From: Hyalella azteca
Taxonomy: Eukaryota > Arthropoda > Malacostraca > Amphipoda > Hyalellidae
Assembly (NCBI RefSeq): GCF_000764305.2
Contig: NW_025944691.1
Span: 248,001 to 312,000, forward strand
Reading direction: 5' to 3'
DNA length: 64,000 nt
Under the pieces are notes generated by a model. The model did not search any database. It was not told where the DNA came from and was given only the letters and a program-made list of their open reading frames with translations. A program made the position numbers and the translations under genes. The stretch's first letter is position 1, and each line of letters starts with the position of its first letter. Below are positions 22,846 through 37,000 of the stretch, one piece after another.

Positions 22846-23125
22846 TGTAGTGCGTGTTGCTCCCGCCTTCGTCCGTTGCAGACCTGGAGTTGCAAACCAA
22901 CGACTCCAGGCTACTGGACTGGCGCTGGATACGCGCCTTAGCCTCTGCCTTTGCCCCCCGTACCTGTTCTGCCCCTCCTTCTCTCCTAGGTTCACATTCT
23001 GGGGAAGCTGGAATTTGGTTTCCAGTGGCCCTGAGTTTCGATTTTTTTCAGTAATTTTAGAGAAAAGAGTTTAATGATTCTTTCATTTATCAGTTTCAAG
23101 TAATTTAAGACTTGATAATTTAGTG

Positions 23126-23280
23126 ATTTTTAGCGCATTTTCTCATTTATGGAAAATTTGCACTATTATGCTCGTCATGTCCGTCCGTCCGTCCGTCTGT
23201 CTGTGACTTCACCTTTTCGTCGATTTTGAGAAAATGCTATCTCTGTCACTCACTGCGGTGAGTACTGAGTTTTATTTTTT
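23126..23280 (+). mobile_element. Dispersed element family 1, copy b
   Basis: Same order of blocks as at 2392-2556: tagcgcattttctcattta, a CCGT/CTGT tract, gagaaaatgc, tcactcactgcggtgagtac. Confidence 0.75.
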
Positions 23281-24434
23281 CAGTAATTTTAGAGATAAGA
23301 GTTGAATGATTCGTTTATTTATATGTTTCAATTAGTTTGAGACTTGGTAATTTAGTAATTTTTCATTTATCACTTGCATCCGATACAATGTAAAGTTTAT
23401 TATGTTTCAAGCAATTTGAAATTCGATAATAGAGTAATTTTTAAGTTATCACTTGCGTGCTGTGCAAGGGAGAATTGTTTAAATTTCAAGAAACTTTTGA
23501 CCCGAAAGATTTTAGTTGTTTCAGTTATCGCTTGCAAATTGCACATGGAAGAAATGATAGATTTTCAATTGATTTTAACTCGCAATGATTAATTTTTCAA
23601 TCATCTCTTTCAAGAAGTGCAAGGGAATGAAAGTTTTAGGTAATTTTTCAATAAAACAATGAAGGTTGATAAATCTTAAGAGGCGGAAATAAGTTTGAAC
23701 CAATATATTTAATTTTCTCACAAATATTTCATATCATGCAGGTGAAAATGATTATATATGGGCTGAATTCGTAAATTCGTAAAAATTTTCATTAACAAAT
23801 TTTTGTTGTTCTTAACACTGTTCGCCTGAGTGCCGTTCATACACTGGAGAATTTGAATTGGGTTATACTTCTAAAAAATACCTATTACTTGAATTATGCG
23901 TTAGCAACATATTGGGATCTGTTACCGCTTAAGCGATTAACGAAGCGTTTGAGGTTTCTTGAAAGACTCCAATTTTTGTTGATGAAATTTACGGGTATTA
24001 ATTCAAAACAAAATTCATATTATTTATGTAGTAGCTTCTAGACTAGCTTTCAACTGGTAATTTTCAAGCAGCTAATGTATAGTTTATGAAGAGGCTATTA
24101 ATTTAGTTCTGATTAACATAAGATATATATGACTTATCTAGAGTGACATAACGGTAACTTGATTGAGAAATTGGCATCAAATCTGCATGCACAGGGCGAT
24201 GACTTTTCAACCATAGTTACGAAGTCAACATTTGGTATTCAGCAGACGATACGTTGTCGTAATTCTACATTCTTTGCATATTATGACGTCTACGCTGAAT
24301 ATCAACGAGCTGAGGTGAGACACCGCTATTGGTTTCATCATCCAGAAAACTCTACGTATCAAGAAAAAGCCGGTTAGTCCTCGACCTGAAATATCTGTCG
24401 AGCCTAATGTGACCTGTTATTATTTTCATTTCTA

Positions 24435-24443
24435 TTATTTTTA

Positions 24444-24495
<52 letters not shown>
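24435..24495. repeat. (ATT)n microsatellite
   Basis: About twenty ATT units. Confidence 0.95.
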
Positions 24496-24496
<1 letters not shown>

Positions 24497-25289
24497 GTAT
24501 CATTATTGTTATTACAGTATTCTACGAAGCGATTGCCGTGGCGTCTGTTTCAAACGAACTTCAAAGGCAGGTTACACAGAAGTTTGATATCGAACGAAAA
24601 AAAAAATAGATGAGAGGTTAGGATAGGAACGGATAAAAATTATTATGTATAACATTCATTTCAAAAGCTGTACGAAAATTTTGCGTATTTAGTCGGCGAT
24701 GAAGGTGCAGTTTCTGTCAATCATCCGCGATCTTTCAATCTGACCGACAAGCTCCTTAATTAATTAAAATCTGCCACCTAAATATAGCACCGAAGAAAAA
24801 CACAAGGTTTTACAATAGGAACAAAATGATTCAGAAAATTAATTTTTATTCAGTAAGACCAGTAGAATATCAAAATATGAAAGCAAATCTTCTACGTATG
24901 AAGCAACTTCACGCACGGTTTAAAAAATTTTGTACTGGCATAATATAATAATCTAAATACGTGCATTTGCCATGGAGATAATTTATTTTTTCTCGGGTTG
25001 TTTCCCTTATGTGAAAGGTAGCTAAATCTAGTACAGAAATTACAGGAAATATTTATATTTAAACTGCCTTACACGAAGCCGCTATTCAAATTATTGTCTA
25101 TTTTAATACGTGCTTCATTTATCAATATAGTGTCTAGTAACAGATCAATTATGATCACCTATGTTATGAACCGATAAGCATCCAGAACCAACTATGAATG
25201 TTCATGTCCCTTGCCGGATCCCTTGTGAATCAAGTCACGAAAAATTCAAGAATCGGCAACAGGCCATGGGCCTATTTTCTTCAATGCCG

Positions 25290-25507
25290 ACACTTCTATT
25301 CTATTCTAAATTCTATTCTATTCTATTCTATTCTATTCTATTCTATTCTATTCTATTCCATTCTATTCCATTCTATTCCATTCTATTCCATTCCTTTCCA
25401 TTCCATTCCATTCCATTCTATTCCATTCTATTCCATTCTATTCCATTCTATTCCATTCTATTCCATTCTATTCCATTCTATTCTATTCTATTCTATTCTA
25501 TTCTATT
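25290..25507. repeat. (TTCTA/TTCCA)n pentanucleotide microsatellite
   Basis: About 43 pentamers. Blocks of TTCTA alternate with TTCCA, including a higher-order ttctattcca decamer. It explains long open frames rich in YSIL/HSIP here, which are not genes. Confidence 0.95.
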
Positions 25508-27629
25508 AGCATGTAACAGTTAGCTATGTAAATGAATGTCTTGACAGCATCGCGTGCATCTTTAAAACCTTCGCTAGGTGCTCAAAAACCGCTGTCTTTG
25601 TGCTAGGAATTCATTAATCTTTTTGAATCTTATTTTCCGACCAACAATGTGCTTCAGTTTAGGAGTTGATCATTTGACAGCATCGTGAAAGTTGTGCAAC
25701 TGATGCAACTTATTTAGACACTATAATTCTGTCACTGCATTGTAATTACAACAATACGGACATTGATAGGAACACTAATAGTTCAACATAATGTTTGTAA
25801 ACCATCAGATTTATCAAGTTTTATAGTAAATAATGAAAATTATGTGAATGTTGCAGTGTCCGTGCAAAAAGTTGGCAGTGTTTTTCGTCGGAATTTAAAA
25901 TCGCGTCATGGCAGAGGTCACATCCCTAAATTTTTACAATTTTGTCAACTGCAAGTTGACATCGAGATACGTTCGCTATGTAGCGAGGCGGTTAAAGCTC
26001 AATTTGAAGGTCAGGCAGTAAATTTATATAATAAATATTTAAATATTTCCATCTTATTATATCATATGTATTTTGTTCATCGTGTATGCTCCGATATTTG
26101 ATTTTAATGTAATGCACTAATCGACAGTAAATTAATGATTCATAAATTGAATTTTTTTTTCAGCAGAGGTCATATGCTTCCAACTCCCCACACTATAATG
26201 ATTCACGAACTATTATTTTTTATCGCTTCGGGCATAGAGAATTAATTTTCTTTGGATGAACAGCATTTAATAAAATTATATAATTTAAGCAATTTCATTG
26301 GTTGTTAAACTAGCTATTAAATTGTACTCTTTATAGTTACAGTTACAGCTACACACACATATTATACGCTTAGTTTAGCAGAAATTAGCTAGAAAATAAG
26401 CACAAAATTATCCGAATGCCAAGTTTTATGAACTGAAAACTCTGAATACACACTTTTTGTTGTCTGCAAAATCCGAATGCAATTTTTTTGTAATTGAAAC
26501 TGCTTTAATATTAGTTGCATTAAAATTTTCTTTAATGTACGTCTATTGGGAAAATAAATTTCATTGTTCCAATACATCGTCCCTGAGGTGTTGTTAGAGT
26601 ATTATTTTCCAACATTCATTCATGTCACATGTTTTCTCTGAGAATAAAGATTATTATTCATATTAATCTCGTTTTATCTATTTGTTAGCAGTACCTACTT
26701 CTGCAATTAACTATTAGCAAAACCCATTAACATTTCCCCTTCATATGAATGCATCAGCATTCTGCAACCAGCAGCGGACGCATTGTATGGATAAAACGAG
26801 TAGCAAATCTACCAAAAGTAGAGAGAACTGAAACGTTGATCAACAATGTCGATCGATTATTTATTACTGTACCTTCTAATTCAGTTCAATTTGTTAATGG
26901 AGTATATAAATTAAAGAAATAGTTTTGGCATTGAATAAATACCCTACACATTTAATTTGGTGATTTTAATCCCTTGAATCACCGAAGAAATGATAATCTT
27001 ACTTTTAGAATACAGTAAGTCATTGCACTCAGTTTTGAAATGCCACTTCGGGATAAACTCAATCAAATTGATGTTGGCAGGATTACTTGTAGTAAGCAGG
27101 TATTTAGTCAATAATCAATCATCGTATGCCGGGAGATATAGATATTATAAATCATCTATATAAATATATTGATATTATTGTCTGTGATTAACTGCACCCT
27201 ACCGAGAACGAGAGTATATCAGCAATCACCAGCAATTGGAGTTGGATTGCCAGTAACAGGCTGAGAAGTGATCATCTATAGAACCGTTCGAAAAGAGTGA
27301 TTTATTTTAAATACAAATCTTCATGAACTGAAATCATTAGAATGTTATCGTAAATAGTATAGTTTTAAGGCTTTCTTTAAAATTTAATTTAAGGTTTCGT
27401 ACAGTTTATTAATAGTATGAAATAAAACTAGGCTTGAAACTATAATTTTTGTGCCATTATATAAACTTTAGTACTCCTTTCCATTGTAATTACATAAATT
27501 GCCTAGCACAACTCCAGCAATTTTGAGGTATTGCGGCTTGCGGTTTCGGGATTCCCTTTAAAAGGATCTGAACTTCAAATTAATCGGCTAATGATCTTCA
27601 GTCTCCTCCGTCACCTCATCCCGTGACCA

Positions 27630-27776
27630 GGGGCCATACTTTCAAAACTCGCTAAGTAAACGTAAGTCCTTACGCACTATTTTCTTGTCTATGATTGGTG
27701 GATTTGGCTTGAAAGGCCGTCGATGATTGGCGGATGAACTTACAATCTCTTAACTTTTTTGAAAGTATAGGCCCTG
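27630..27776 (+). mobile_element. MITE family 2, full copy
   Basis: About 147 bp with terminal inverted repeats gggccatactttcaaaa / ttttgaaagtataggccc. Similar full copy at 48175-48322, partial inverted copy at 27880-28000, divergent pieces at 32641-32815 and 34385-34490. Non-coding. Confidence 0.82.
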
Positions 27777-27879
27777 GGTTTATTCCAAGACGTCATAACC
27801 GGAGTTCGGGTACTGCTTCGTCTTCGCATGTGGATAGAAGTCAAAAGGTGCTAAGTTCTTCACGTCTGCATGATCTCCT

Positions 27880-28000
27880 GGGCCCATACTTTCAAAAAAA
27901 GTTAAGAGATCGTAAGTTCATCAGCCAATTCTTGACGGCCTTTCAATCAAAATCCACCAATGATAGACAAGAAAATAGAGCGTAAGTACTTGACTGTACT
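27880..28000 (-). mobile_element. MITE family 2, truncated copy in the GPCR 3' UTR
   Basis: Inverted relative to the copy at 27630. It keeps the end gggcccatactttcaaaa at 27880 and runs to within about 10 nt of the GPCR stop codon (28008-28010). A possible AATAAA on the minus strand lies at 27778-27783, beyond it. Confidence 0.78.
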
Positions 28001-28007
28001 GAACATC

Positions 28008-31000
28008 TTAAGGCTTCCTGTTCAAAGGTTCGAGTTCCATGACGTCAGCCGGACGGTCACCGGTTGCCGCGTCGGTGTCGGAGTTGACTGTACTGAAGTT
28101 GGTCTGAGGCTCAGCGACGCTGCTGTCACCGGGTCTGCGTCCGTCTCGGATAAATCGAGGACAACAGGTAGAGAGAAGCTGTTCCCACGTACCTCTGAGT
28201 TGAAGCTTTACCTGTAATTAATTGAAATCAATTATTAGAAGATATAAAAAACGATGCTACGTAATTTTGTATTATTGTTGGATAATGGAAAGCTGTTGTG
28301 ACAGAAAAAAATTGATACTTCCTCTTGTTTGTTAAGCAGAGCTAAATACTAAATACTATCATCAAACGTCCAATTAACTGATGGGTCCCAACAGGTTGAG
28401 GATATCGCACCTGCTGTCGAAACGTTGAAATTCTATACCACATTCATTATTATGATAAATGCAGGAATAAATATAATACAAAACTTTTCCCTTTCATCTC
28501 TATCGCAATGCTTGATTTATCTGATCATATATTTAGAATAACTAAATTGATTTTTGGGCAAGACCAATTTCTTCGTGTGACCTAATGAGCACCCATTGTT
28601 TTACCATCATATAAATAGAGCTTCAGTGTGTTGAATACTAACTTATTCAACGTCAACCACCCTTAGTCAACCAGAACTTAACCCATAATTTTGTCATTTT
28701 ACTACGAGCCTGTACTATGCCCATACAATGAACATTTTCTTATGCACCTGTACTATACTCATAATGTCAAAATTTTTCAGGAACCTGTACTATACCCATA
28801 ATCTATATCATAGTATATAATATAGCCAGTCCCATAATATATATGGTCACATATATATTTTCTTATTAAGCTGACTGTGTGTACTGAATGAACATTATCA
28901 CGAAATTGTCGTTAAGATCTATTTTAGTTAGTATCAGGTAACGCATGAATTCTTTCTGACAATTAAATTAGTTTATTATTTGGGCAACAATACCGACTTA
29001 TAATCATGGTACTGAGGTGCTTTGATCAATTTTTAAGTATATCGTTATAGTTATAGTTATAGTTATAGTTATAGTTATAGTTATAGTTATAGTTATAGTT
29101 ATAGTTATAGTTATAGTTATAGTTATAGTTATAGTTATATATCTGGGCTTACATCTCTGTTGGAGAAGCAGTAGAGCACCGAAGCAAGCAATCCTTGTAG
29201 CCCAGTCAAGGCGTAGGCAATAAATAAATATGCCTATAACATAAAATATTGACATAAGTACGATAGATTTTGTTAGATAAATCCATGAACATATTTCAGC
29301 ATATCATTCTGCTCTAAATTATACCAAAAGTAAAAGTGAGGAAATTTGAATATTAACCTGCCTGGCAATGCGAATGTTTTAAGCAAATCGAAACGTTTTC
29401 GAAACTGGAAACATTAAAAATTGCCATGTTCAGTGTATGTAATGATAAGTTAAAAGTTTATCGCAAAGTTATATTTTTAATACATATATATCTCTCAAAT
29501 AATGTCAATTTTAGATAATTTGAAAAAAAACTAAACTCTAATAGGTATTGAAAACAAATTAAAATTTTTAATCAAATGAGATTATCATATGAAACCTACA
29601 GTACTGTACCTGAAGACCCACGCAAGATACGTTCGTAGGTGCCACGGATGTCAGTAAGAACTGAACGCCGAAAACTGGCACCAAGAACAACGTCGCCTTA
29701 GCCACTTTCCTGTCACAATAAAGATACTCGATATAAAATCGTTAAAAAATTCATTTACTGTAGTAAATCTTTGCGTCTTCAAATTCTCACAAATGTCAAC
29801 AATTTTGCTAACTTCATACTTTTTGGCCTCTTGTTCGCTGTCGTGGCGGCCTCTCAGTTGCATGTGCAGGATGCAAACCATGTGCACCAACAGCCCCACG
29901 CTCACCTGCATTGTAAAGAAATGTTTTTCAAGCGAAAAACTATGTATTATCAATTTACAATTCTCATATTCTAAATTCTATTCTATCACTAATAAATCCC
30001 AAGTAAATGGCACATCAACAACAATAAATTAACAAACTGAATAGGCGTTTTTATTTCATTGGGACATGATCGCAGCAATAATTTTAATAGATCGTTCTCA
30101 GCAAATTTATCATTCTGTTATTGCTTTATCAAATAGATTTAAAATTACTTTATTTTTAATAAGGTCATTTAAACACCAGGTCCATCAGAAATCAATCGAT
30201 AAATTTATCGATTAAATTATCGATAAATTTATCGAAGCCACAATCGATAAATTTTTCCATCCGAATAAATATTCAGATCCTGCGAAGCAATGTGATTTTT
30301 GTATTTACTCTGCGAACAGTAGTTCTCTCCTCGTCTAATGTCATTCAAACGCATCCATTGAGTGAAATTTCAGTTGCTAATCTTGGTGGCAGATACATGC
30401 ATATAGAAATGGCTCATCGGATAGTAAAGATTTTTATTCAATCATACTCCACGATGAATAAGAGAGTGGCAAATGGAATTTTAATAGAAATGGCTTTAAA
30501 TTTCACTGTATTATTAATAATTGTATTTTATTTCTTTCATTTGAATGTTGATTTTTAGTAACGGTATAAAATTGGAATCGTGGTATAAAATTTTTAGTAT
30601 AGAAGATTCCAATTTTTAGATTCCAATTTTTAGTATAAAATTGGAATCGTAACGCAGACTCCACCCACTAGAAGGGAGAGCAGCACCGGGATGTCGGTGA
30701 TGAGGTGCAGTTTATAAGGGTCCCCCTTGTGGTCGCCCAGCCAGCACTGATAGTTTTCCAGCAACGCCCGGCAAGTTGCCCACACAGCCGTCAAAATAAT
30801 GGCGCCTCCTGTCCAGAAAATATTATAATAAATAAATAAAATAAATATTATAATAAATAAATATTAACCATGTTGCTAGTTATTTTGGGACCAACTTTTC
30901 CGTAGTGTGTATTTAAATTTCTCGGCTTGTAACCCAGTCGTTTCAATAGATGAAATGCCATTCAGAGGCTTATCTCTAATAATAATTCCAGAGGAATTAT

Positions 31001-34000
31001 TAATAATAATATTGGAATAATAATAATAATCTGGAATAATAATAATTCTGGAATAATTCTCTGGAATAATAATAATTCCAGAGGCTCATCTCTAATAATA
31101 AATAATATCTCTATTAATAATTCTAATAATCCGTACATAACCATCGGGCTCATAAAATCATAAACATCAAGTTCAAGCGTCATTTTTTAGTTGGTCGTAT
31201 TTACGTCACGCCCTATAAAATAAAAGGGTACTTGCTACTTTAATTTTGTACAAGAATAAAACTTACAAAATCATATAAGGAGAGCCCGTAACCAAGGCAC
31301 AGTACGTACCCCAGGCACAGTATATACCCCAGACACAGCACGTACCCCAGACACAGCACGTACCCAGACACAGCACGTACCCAGACACAGCACGTACCCA
31401 GACACAGCACGAACCCCAGACACAGCACGTACCCCAGACACAGCACGAACCCCAGACACAGCACGTACCCCAGACACAGCACGTACCCAGACACAGCACG
31501 TACCCAGACACAGCACGTACCCAGATACAGCACGTACCCCAGGCGCAGATAACGTATATCTTGACACTCCTGACAGTCTGGAAGGCTCGGGCGATGAGGC
31601 GGTAGAGGAAGACACTCTCGGCCAGCATCCACGACCAGACCGAGAGCAGCGCCGCCTTCCGAAGACTCACCAGCACCTTGCAGCCGGCCGCGTTATCTTC
31701 CAGTATCGTTGATATCTGAACACGAAAATTGGAATTTATTACACTCAAATAACTAAATACTCAAATACTAAATACAAATTCACTCATATGCTAAAATAAG
31801 TCAATAAATTAAATAACACTCAAATGGTAGTAACGAATATCACTCAAAGAATAGTAAGGGCAGCCACTTCCAGTCAAGGGTGGCTTTAGTTAATTATACA
31901 GTCAGTCATTAGTTTAATTTACCGACTCTGCTGAGACAATAATAATATTAACAGACAATAATATTAATAATCTGTAAATGCCCCTGTCTGATAAATTATA
32001 TCTTTGTATAATGTGATGGGAATATATATTAAAGATCACGTTTGTGTCACGATGCAAATGTGAGCACAAAGTCCAGAGTATTTAATAAATTTATTGAATA
32101 ATTCAATAAAACGGTGTCCTCACATTGAGATTTTCGGGTATTTTGATGATCGCCAGCTCCAGGATTTGTAATAAACTTCGGAGAAATAACGCCAGTAGCA
32201 AATTGAAGACCATATAGAAGCGGTGTTGGTGCAACTTCCTGTAAAACATAATAATAATTTATCATATACTTATCTAGCGTATTACTGATTTAAGTATTAC
32301 GTAGACATTAGTTTTGCAAGTTTTAGATCACAATAACATTGTAGTTTTTGGTATTGCCCAATTGCTCGGTATCTGAGTGGAAAACTTGAATGAGAAGCGA
32401 GTTATTACTGCTTCGATATTTGTTAGTTATTAAACTAAATTAATGCCTCCCCTCGGGTACAAATTAATGGGATTGATCCAACTTTAATATAAATTTTACG
32501 TACATCGAATATGTTCCTGCTACATGTTTTCAATGTTTATGATGAATATTATTGAACCTAAAAATGCTAGTACTGCATAGCCTATGGAGAACCGAAATAA
32601 AATTCGCGTGCTAAAAATCCTTGACATGAGCACGTCTGCATCAGAGGCCGTACTATCAAAAATGTTTATGAGTTCGTAACTCCGTCAGCCAATCATGGAC
32701 GACAATCAATCAATCTTTTTAAATTGAACTCACCAATCACAGACGAGCAATCGACCGCTACGCGCACATAGCCCGCTATATGTGAACTTAAGCGAGCTCT
32801 TTTATAAAAAAAACTCGATAAAAGGTCCCGAAAGTTCCGAAATATTCAAACAAAAAGTCTCGAAATACTCGACATAATCAGATGAAAAGTCCCAAAATAC
32901 TCAACATAATCAAATAAAAAGTCCCGGAATAATCGACATGTTCAGATAAAAAGTTCACGAAATACTCAAAATAATGAGAAAAAATATAACTCAGTACTCA
33001 CGGAAGTGAGTGACAGAGAGCGCATTTTCTCGTCGACGAAAACGTGAAATCACGGACGGACAGACAGATGGACAAACAGACGGACGGACAGACGGACATG
33101 GCGAGCACAATGTAGCATTTTTTTCATAAATGAAAAAAAATTTTTTAGCGCATTTTTAGCGCATTTTTTCATAAATGAAAACATGCGCTAAAAAGTCCCG
33201 AAATACTTGACATATTCAGCCAAAAGTCCCCGAAATACTCGACATATTCAGCCAAAAGTCCCCGAAATACTCGAAATATTCAGCCAAAAGTCCCCGAAAT
33301 ACTCGACATATTCAGCCAAAAGTCCCCGAAATACTTGACATATTCAGCCATAAGTCCCCGAAATACTCGATATATATACCCAAAAGTCCCCGAAAAACTC
33401 GACATATTCAGCCAAAAGTCCCCGAAATACTCGACATATATACAGCGAAAAGTCCCCGAAATACTCGACATATTCAGCCAAAAGTCCCCGGAATACTCGA
33501 AATATTCAGCTAAAAGTCCCGAAATACTCGACATATTCAGCCAAAAGTCCCCGAAATACTCGAAATATTCAGCCATAAGTCCCGAAATACTCTAAATATT
33601 CAGCCAAAAGTCCCCGAAATACTCTACATATTTATATAAAAGTCCCGAAATAAAGTTCGCAAGCAAAAACGACTTACTTGTAGCATAGCAGCACCAAGAG
33701 GGCAGGCGATAGGGCCACCAGCGATATAGCGTTCACGACGATCTCCCAGTAATAGTTCATGGAGTGGAACTTCTCCATGGAACAGCCTTGGTAGTTTGTA
33801 TACTCGTACGCCCCTTGCATGAACCATGATCCATTGCCTTCACATTTTTTCTCTCCATAAACTGGAACGAATTAAATGTTTACGATAGCGCTTTCTCGCA
33901 AAATTTATTAATCTTTTAAGCAATAAGATAATTTTCCAATCTTCACAACGTTTTGCACAAGACATTTGTTATCAATAATAAAAGAATTTTTTTTCAATAC

Positions 34001-37000
34001 GAATTTATGGAATTAGAGAGTAGGATCAATGGTTTTTCATTTAGTTATTTAGTTAAGCCTGAGTTTTAACATCAAAATTAACGCTTTTTGCTTATGTTTT
34101 GTAATTAAAATCATTTTTCACCAAGATGAATAAAGTACACGAGTTCGTTATTCATTCAAGTCTCCTACATATTTACTATAGATTTCATCCCATACAGATT
34201 TTACCGCTTTCGATTAGTTTCATATAAAGATAGAAATAATATATAATACATAAAACTGGTAATCTGCATTTTAATTTGAGATCATTAACGCAAGTTAGCA
34301 AGCATGAAGAGTTTACATTCGTCCCTAAGTTTTGATGTATTTAGTAACTTCATATTTCAACGCTCAACTCTTTTGGATTTAGGAGCATGGGCAGTACCAT
34401 CAAAAATATGTTTGGAACTGCGTCAGCCAATCATTGACGGCTTTTTAAGCTAAACCCGCCAATCACAAACGAGAAATCGGCCGCTACGGGTACATAGGTC
34501 GCTAAGTGTACTTAGGCCACTACGTGTACATAGGCCGCTACGTGTACTTAGGCCGCTACGTGTACTTAGGCCACTAAACGCATAATTAGGCCCGCTACGT
34601 GCATTTAGACCGCTACGTGGATTTAAGTTTACGCACGGTAGCACTCCGGGTATCCAGTGTATGCGTGCACGGGGCAGCGCACGGGCACGAGGGTATCTGA
34701 GGGCACCGCCGTGGCCTGGCAGCTCCAGCCGTCCCACGTAGCTGGGCACGAGCCCTCGACATTCTCAGCTGCATGCAAATATTAATTTTATATACAATGC
34801 TTAAGATCAACGACATCACATGAACAAAGTTCCTCAACTGATTGCATACATTAATTTTGCAATGGTCAAGATTTACGACAACACATTAACAAAGTTTGAT
34901 TTTTGAGCAACCTTCAACGAGTATAAAAAACATATTTCAAATACTTGAAATCGCTAACATTGTAAAGACTACGATATTGCATAATTGCTTGGAGTAGTTC
35001 GCAATAATTTTGTTATCTACGTTAAACTCGGCAAAATTTGGCGTCAATTCTAAAGCCGTTGCTCGAAGTTGTTTTAGTTTGGTTAATTGTAGAACAGACT
35101 ACACTCTCAGCTTAGCAGTTTGCAATTAAATGCCATAATTTATAATTAATTTATGAACCTTGGGTAATCAAAGAGCAGCAATTCACAGCCTCGGCGCAGC
35201 AACTTTCAAGTTTGTCGGCCTCCAGATCATCTATGAGAGAAGCTCGCACGGCTGGCCAGGTCACATTGTTACTCGGGTCAAAGGGTTCCATCGATCTGTT
35301 CTGAAATGGCGAACGATGGATTAAACATATGGAATTATATTATAATCATAAAGCAAAAAGACAAAAGGAAACATTTGTAATGTGAGTGCTGTTCGTTCTG
35401 AAAGTCATCGTTTCTATTTCATGTGTTTTAATTAACAATCTAGAGATGCAAACCATGAAAATCAAGCAGATTTGTAATGAGAATCTTATAAGAACTGGTC
35501 ATTCTGAAAGTCATTATTTCTATTTCATTTGTTTTGATTGATATTTTAGAGATATAAACCATGAAAATCAAGCCGATTTGTAATGAGAATCTTATAAGAA
35601 TGTATGTCATTCTGCTTACATTGAAGAGGAAGGTGTGAGCAGCGCGGTTTACTCTGAGCATATAACGCCTACGGTGCTCTGAGATGAAAAGGTAGCAGTA
35701 GCAGCACGTAGCGCGAGAGAAAGTTCCGTCCGAAAATGACAGTTTTCGGCCAAAATCAATCCCAAATCTACACATGATATCATCGGTTTTAGGGACAGAA
35801 GTGGCTTCTAGCTGTAAGTCACTAGACCGAGTTGACTTTGTTGACCGGGACTCACTAGAGCGAGTTGACTTTGTTGACTGGGACTCACTAGACCGAGTTG
35901 ACTTTGTTGAATGAGTGTCACTAGTAAAAGTTGACTTTTCAGTTGTCTTCACAGCCCTGACGCTGCCGGCGTCGGTTTCTCTTCGTTGGAATGCCGGAGA
36001 CGTCGTGAAGTCATCGGCTTGTGACGAAGCAGTTATTTCGTTCTGTACTTCAATTTGGTGTGGGGTTGGAATCGTGACTTTTCCGTTGAAATTAATGGTG
36101 GATTGGATTTTATTCAACAATTCGTTCATATCTGCCAATGGACTTAATTCGGACGAATCATCTATATCGCGCTCTAGGCGATTGGCTTGAGCTTTCTTAA
36201 TCTCATCTACCGTTTTTTGATCGATTTTTTGTTTCAGTAAACTTTTATCTAAATTTTCAATAGTTTTTCCATCATAATTCTCACTTTCAGATCCGGCATG
36301 CTCGTCAAAAGTCCGCATGAAGAAATCATGGGAACCTATATTTAATTTTTCACTAACACTTCTCGCTTTTGATTTTTCTAATGCAATTTCAGCATCACTA
36401 AATTCTTCAGGTATTTCATGCAACAAAGTTTCTCTTGATGTTGCCTGAAGTTGTTCCTCCTGCTGAATTTTTCTTGGTTCTGTAGACGCGCCCCAAGCGG
36501 CGAGCAGCAATACGAGCAGCCAGGCTTTCTGGGATAATTAATAATAATTGAAATATAATTAATTATCCTGGGATAAATAATTGAATTATTTCGAGAAAAT
36601 AAAAAAAAACTCCATTGACGAACTCATGACCTCAATACTGCTGACGAACTCATGACCTCAATACTGCTGACGAACTTGCGACCTCAATACTGCTGACGAA
36701 CTACGAACTCATGACCTCAATACTGCTGACGAACTCATGACCTCAATACTGCTGACGAACTCGTGACCTCAATACTGCTGACGAACTCGCATACATAAAA
36801 AATTCTTTCAATTTTGATATTTAAGCGCAAATTTAAGCAATTAAAATTGATTTCACACAATTAAATACCAGTCAATCAATAATACGAAAAGATCATCTTC
36901 CAAGATATACTTAGTAAGTCATTAATCACTATTTTCTTGGCTTAGCTTTGCATTGTGAATGTATTTTTTGCTATAGCAAGTATTTAAAAATTTATTTTAA

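Larger units (their letters stand above)
23290..27620. other. Spacer between gene C and the GPCR
   Basis: AT-rich, no gene recognised. Contains (ATT)n at 24435-24495 and a pentanucleotide array at 25290-25507. Confidence 0.5.

Noticed and set aside
22850..23070. GC-richer stretch with 66-74-codon frames after a short array
   Set aside because: Two overlapping frames, no recognisable domain, no convincing donor; noted but not called as an exon.
25194..25523. Open frames of 103-109 codons rich in YSIL/HSIP
   Set aside because: They are produced by the TTCTA/TTCCA microsatellite; no domain and no splice context.
33280..33595. Open frames on both strands (SISGTFG and SQKSPKYS repeats)
   Set aside because: 31-bp minisatellite inside a GPCR intron; both strands open only because the unit lacks stops.
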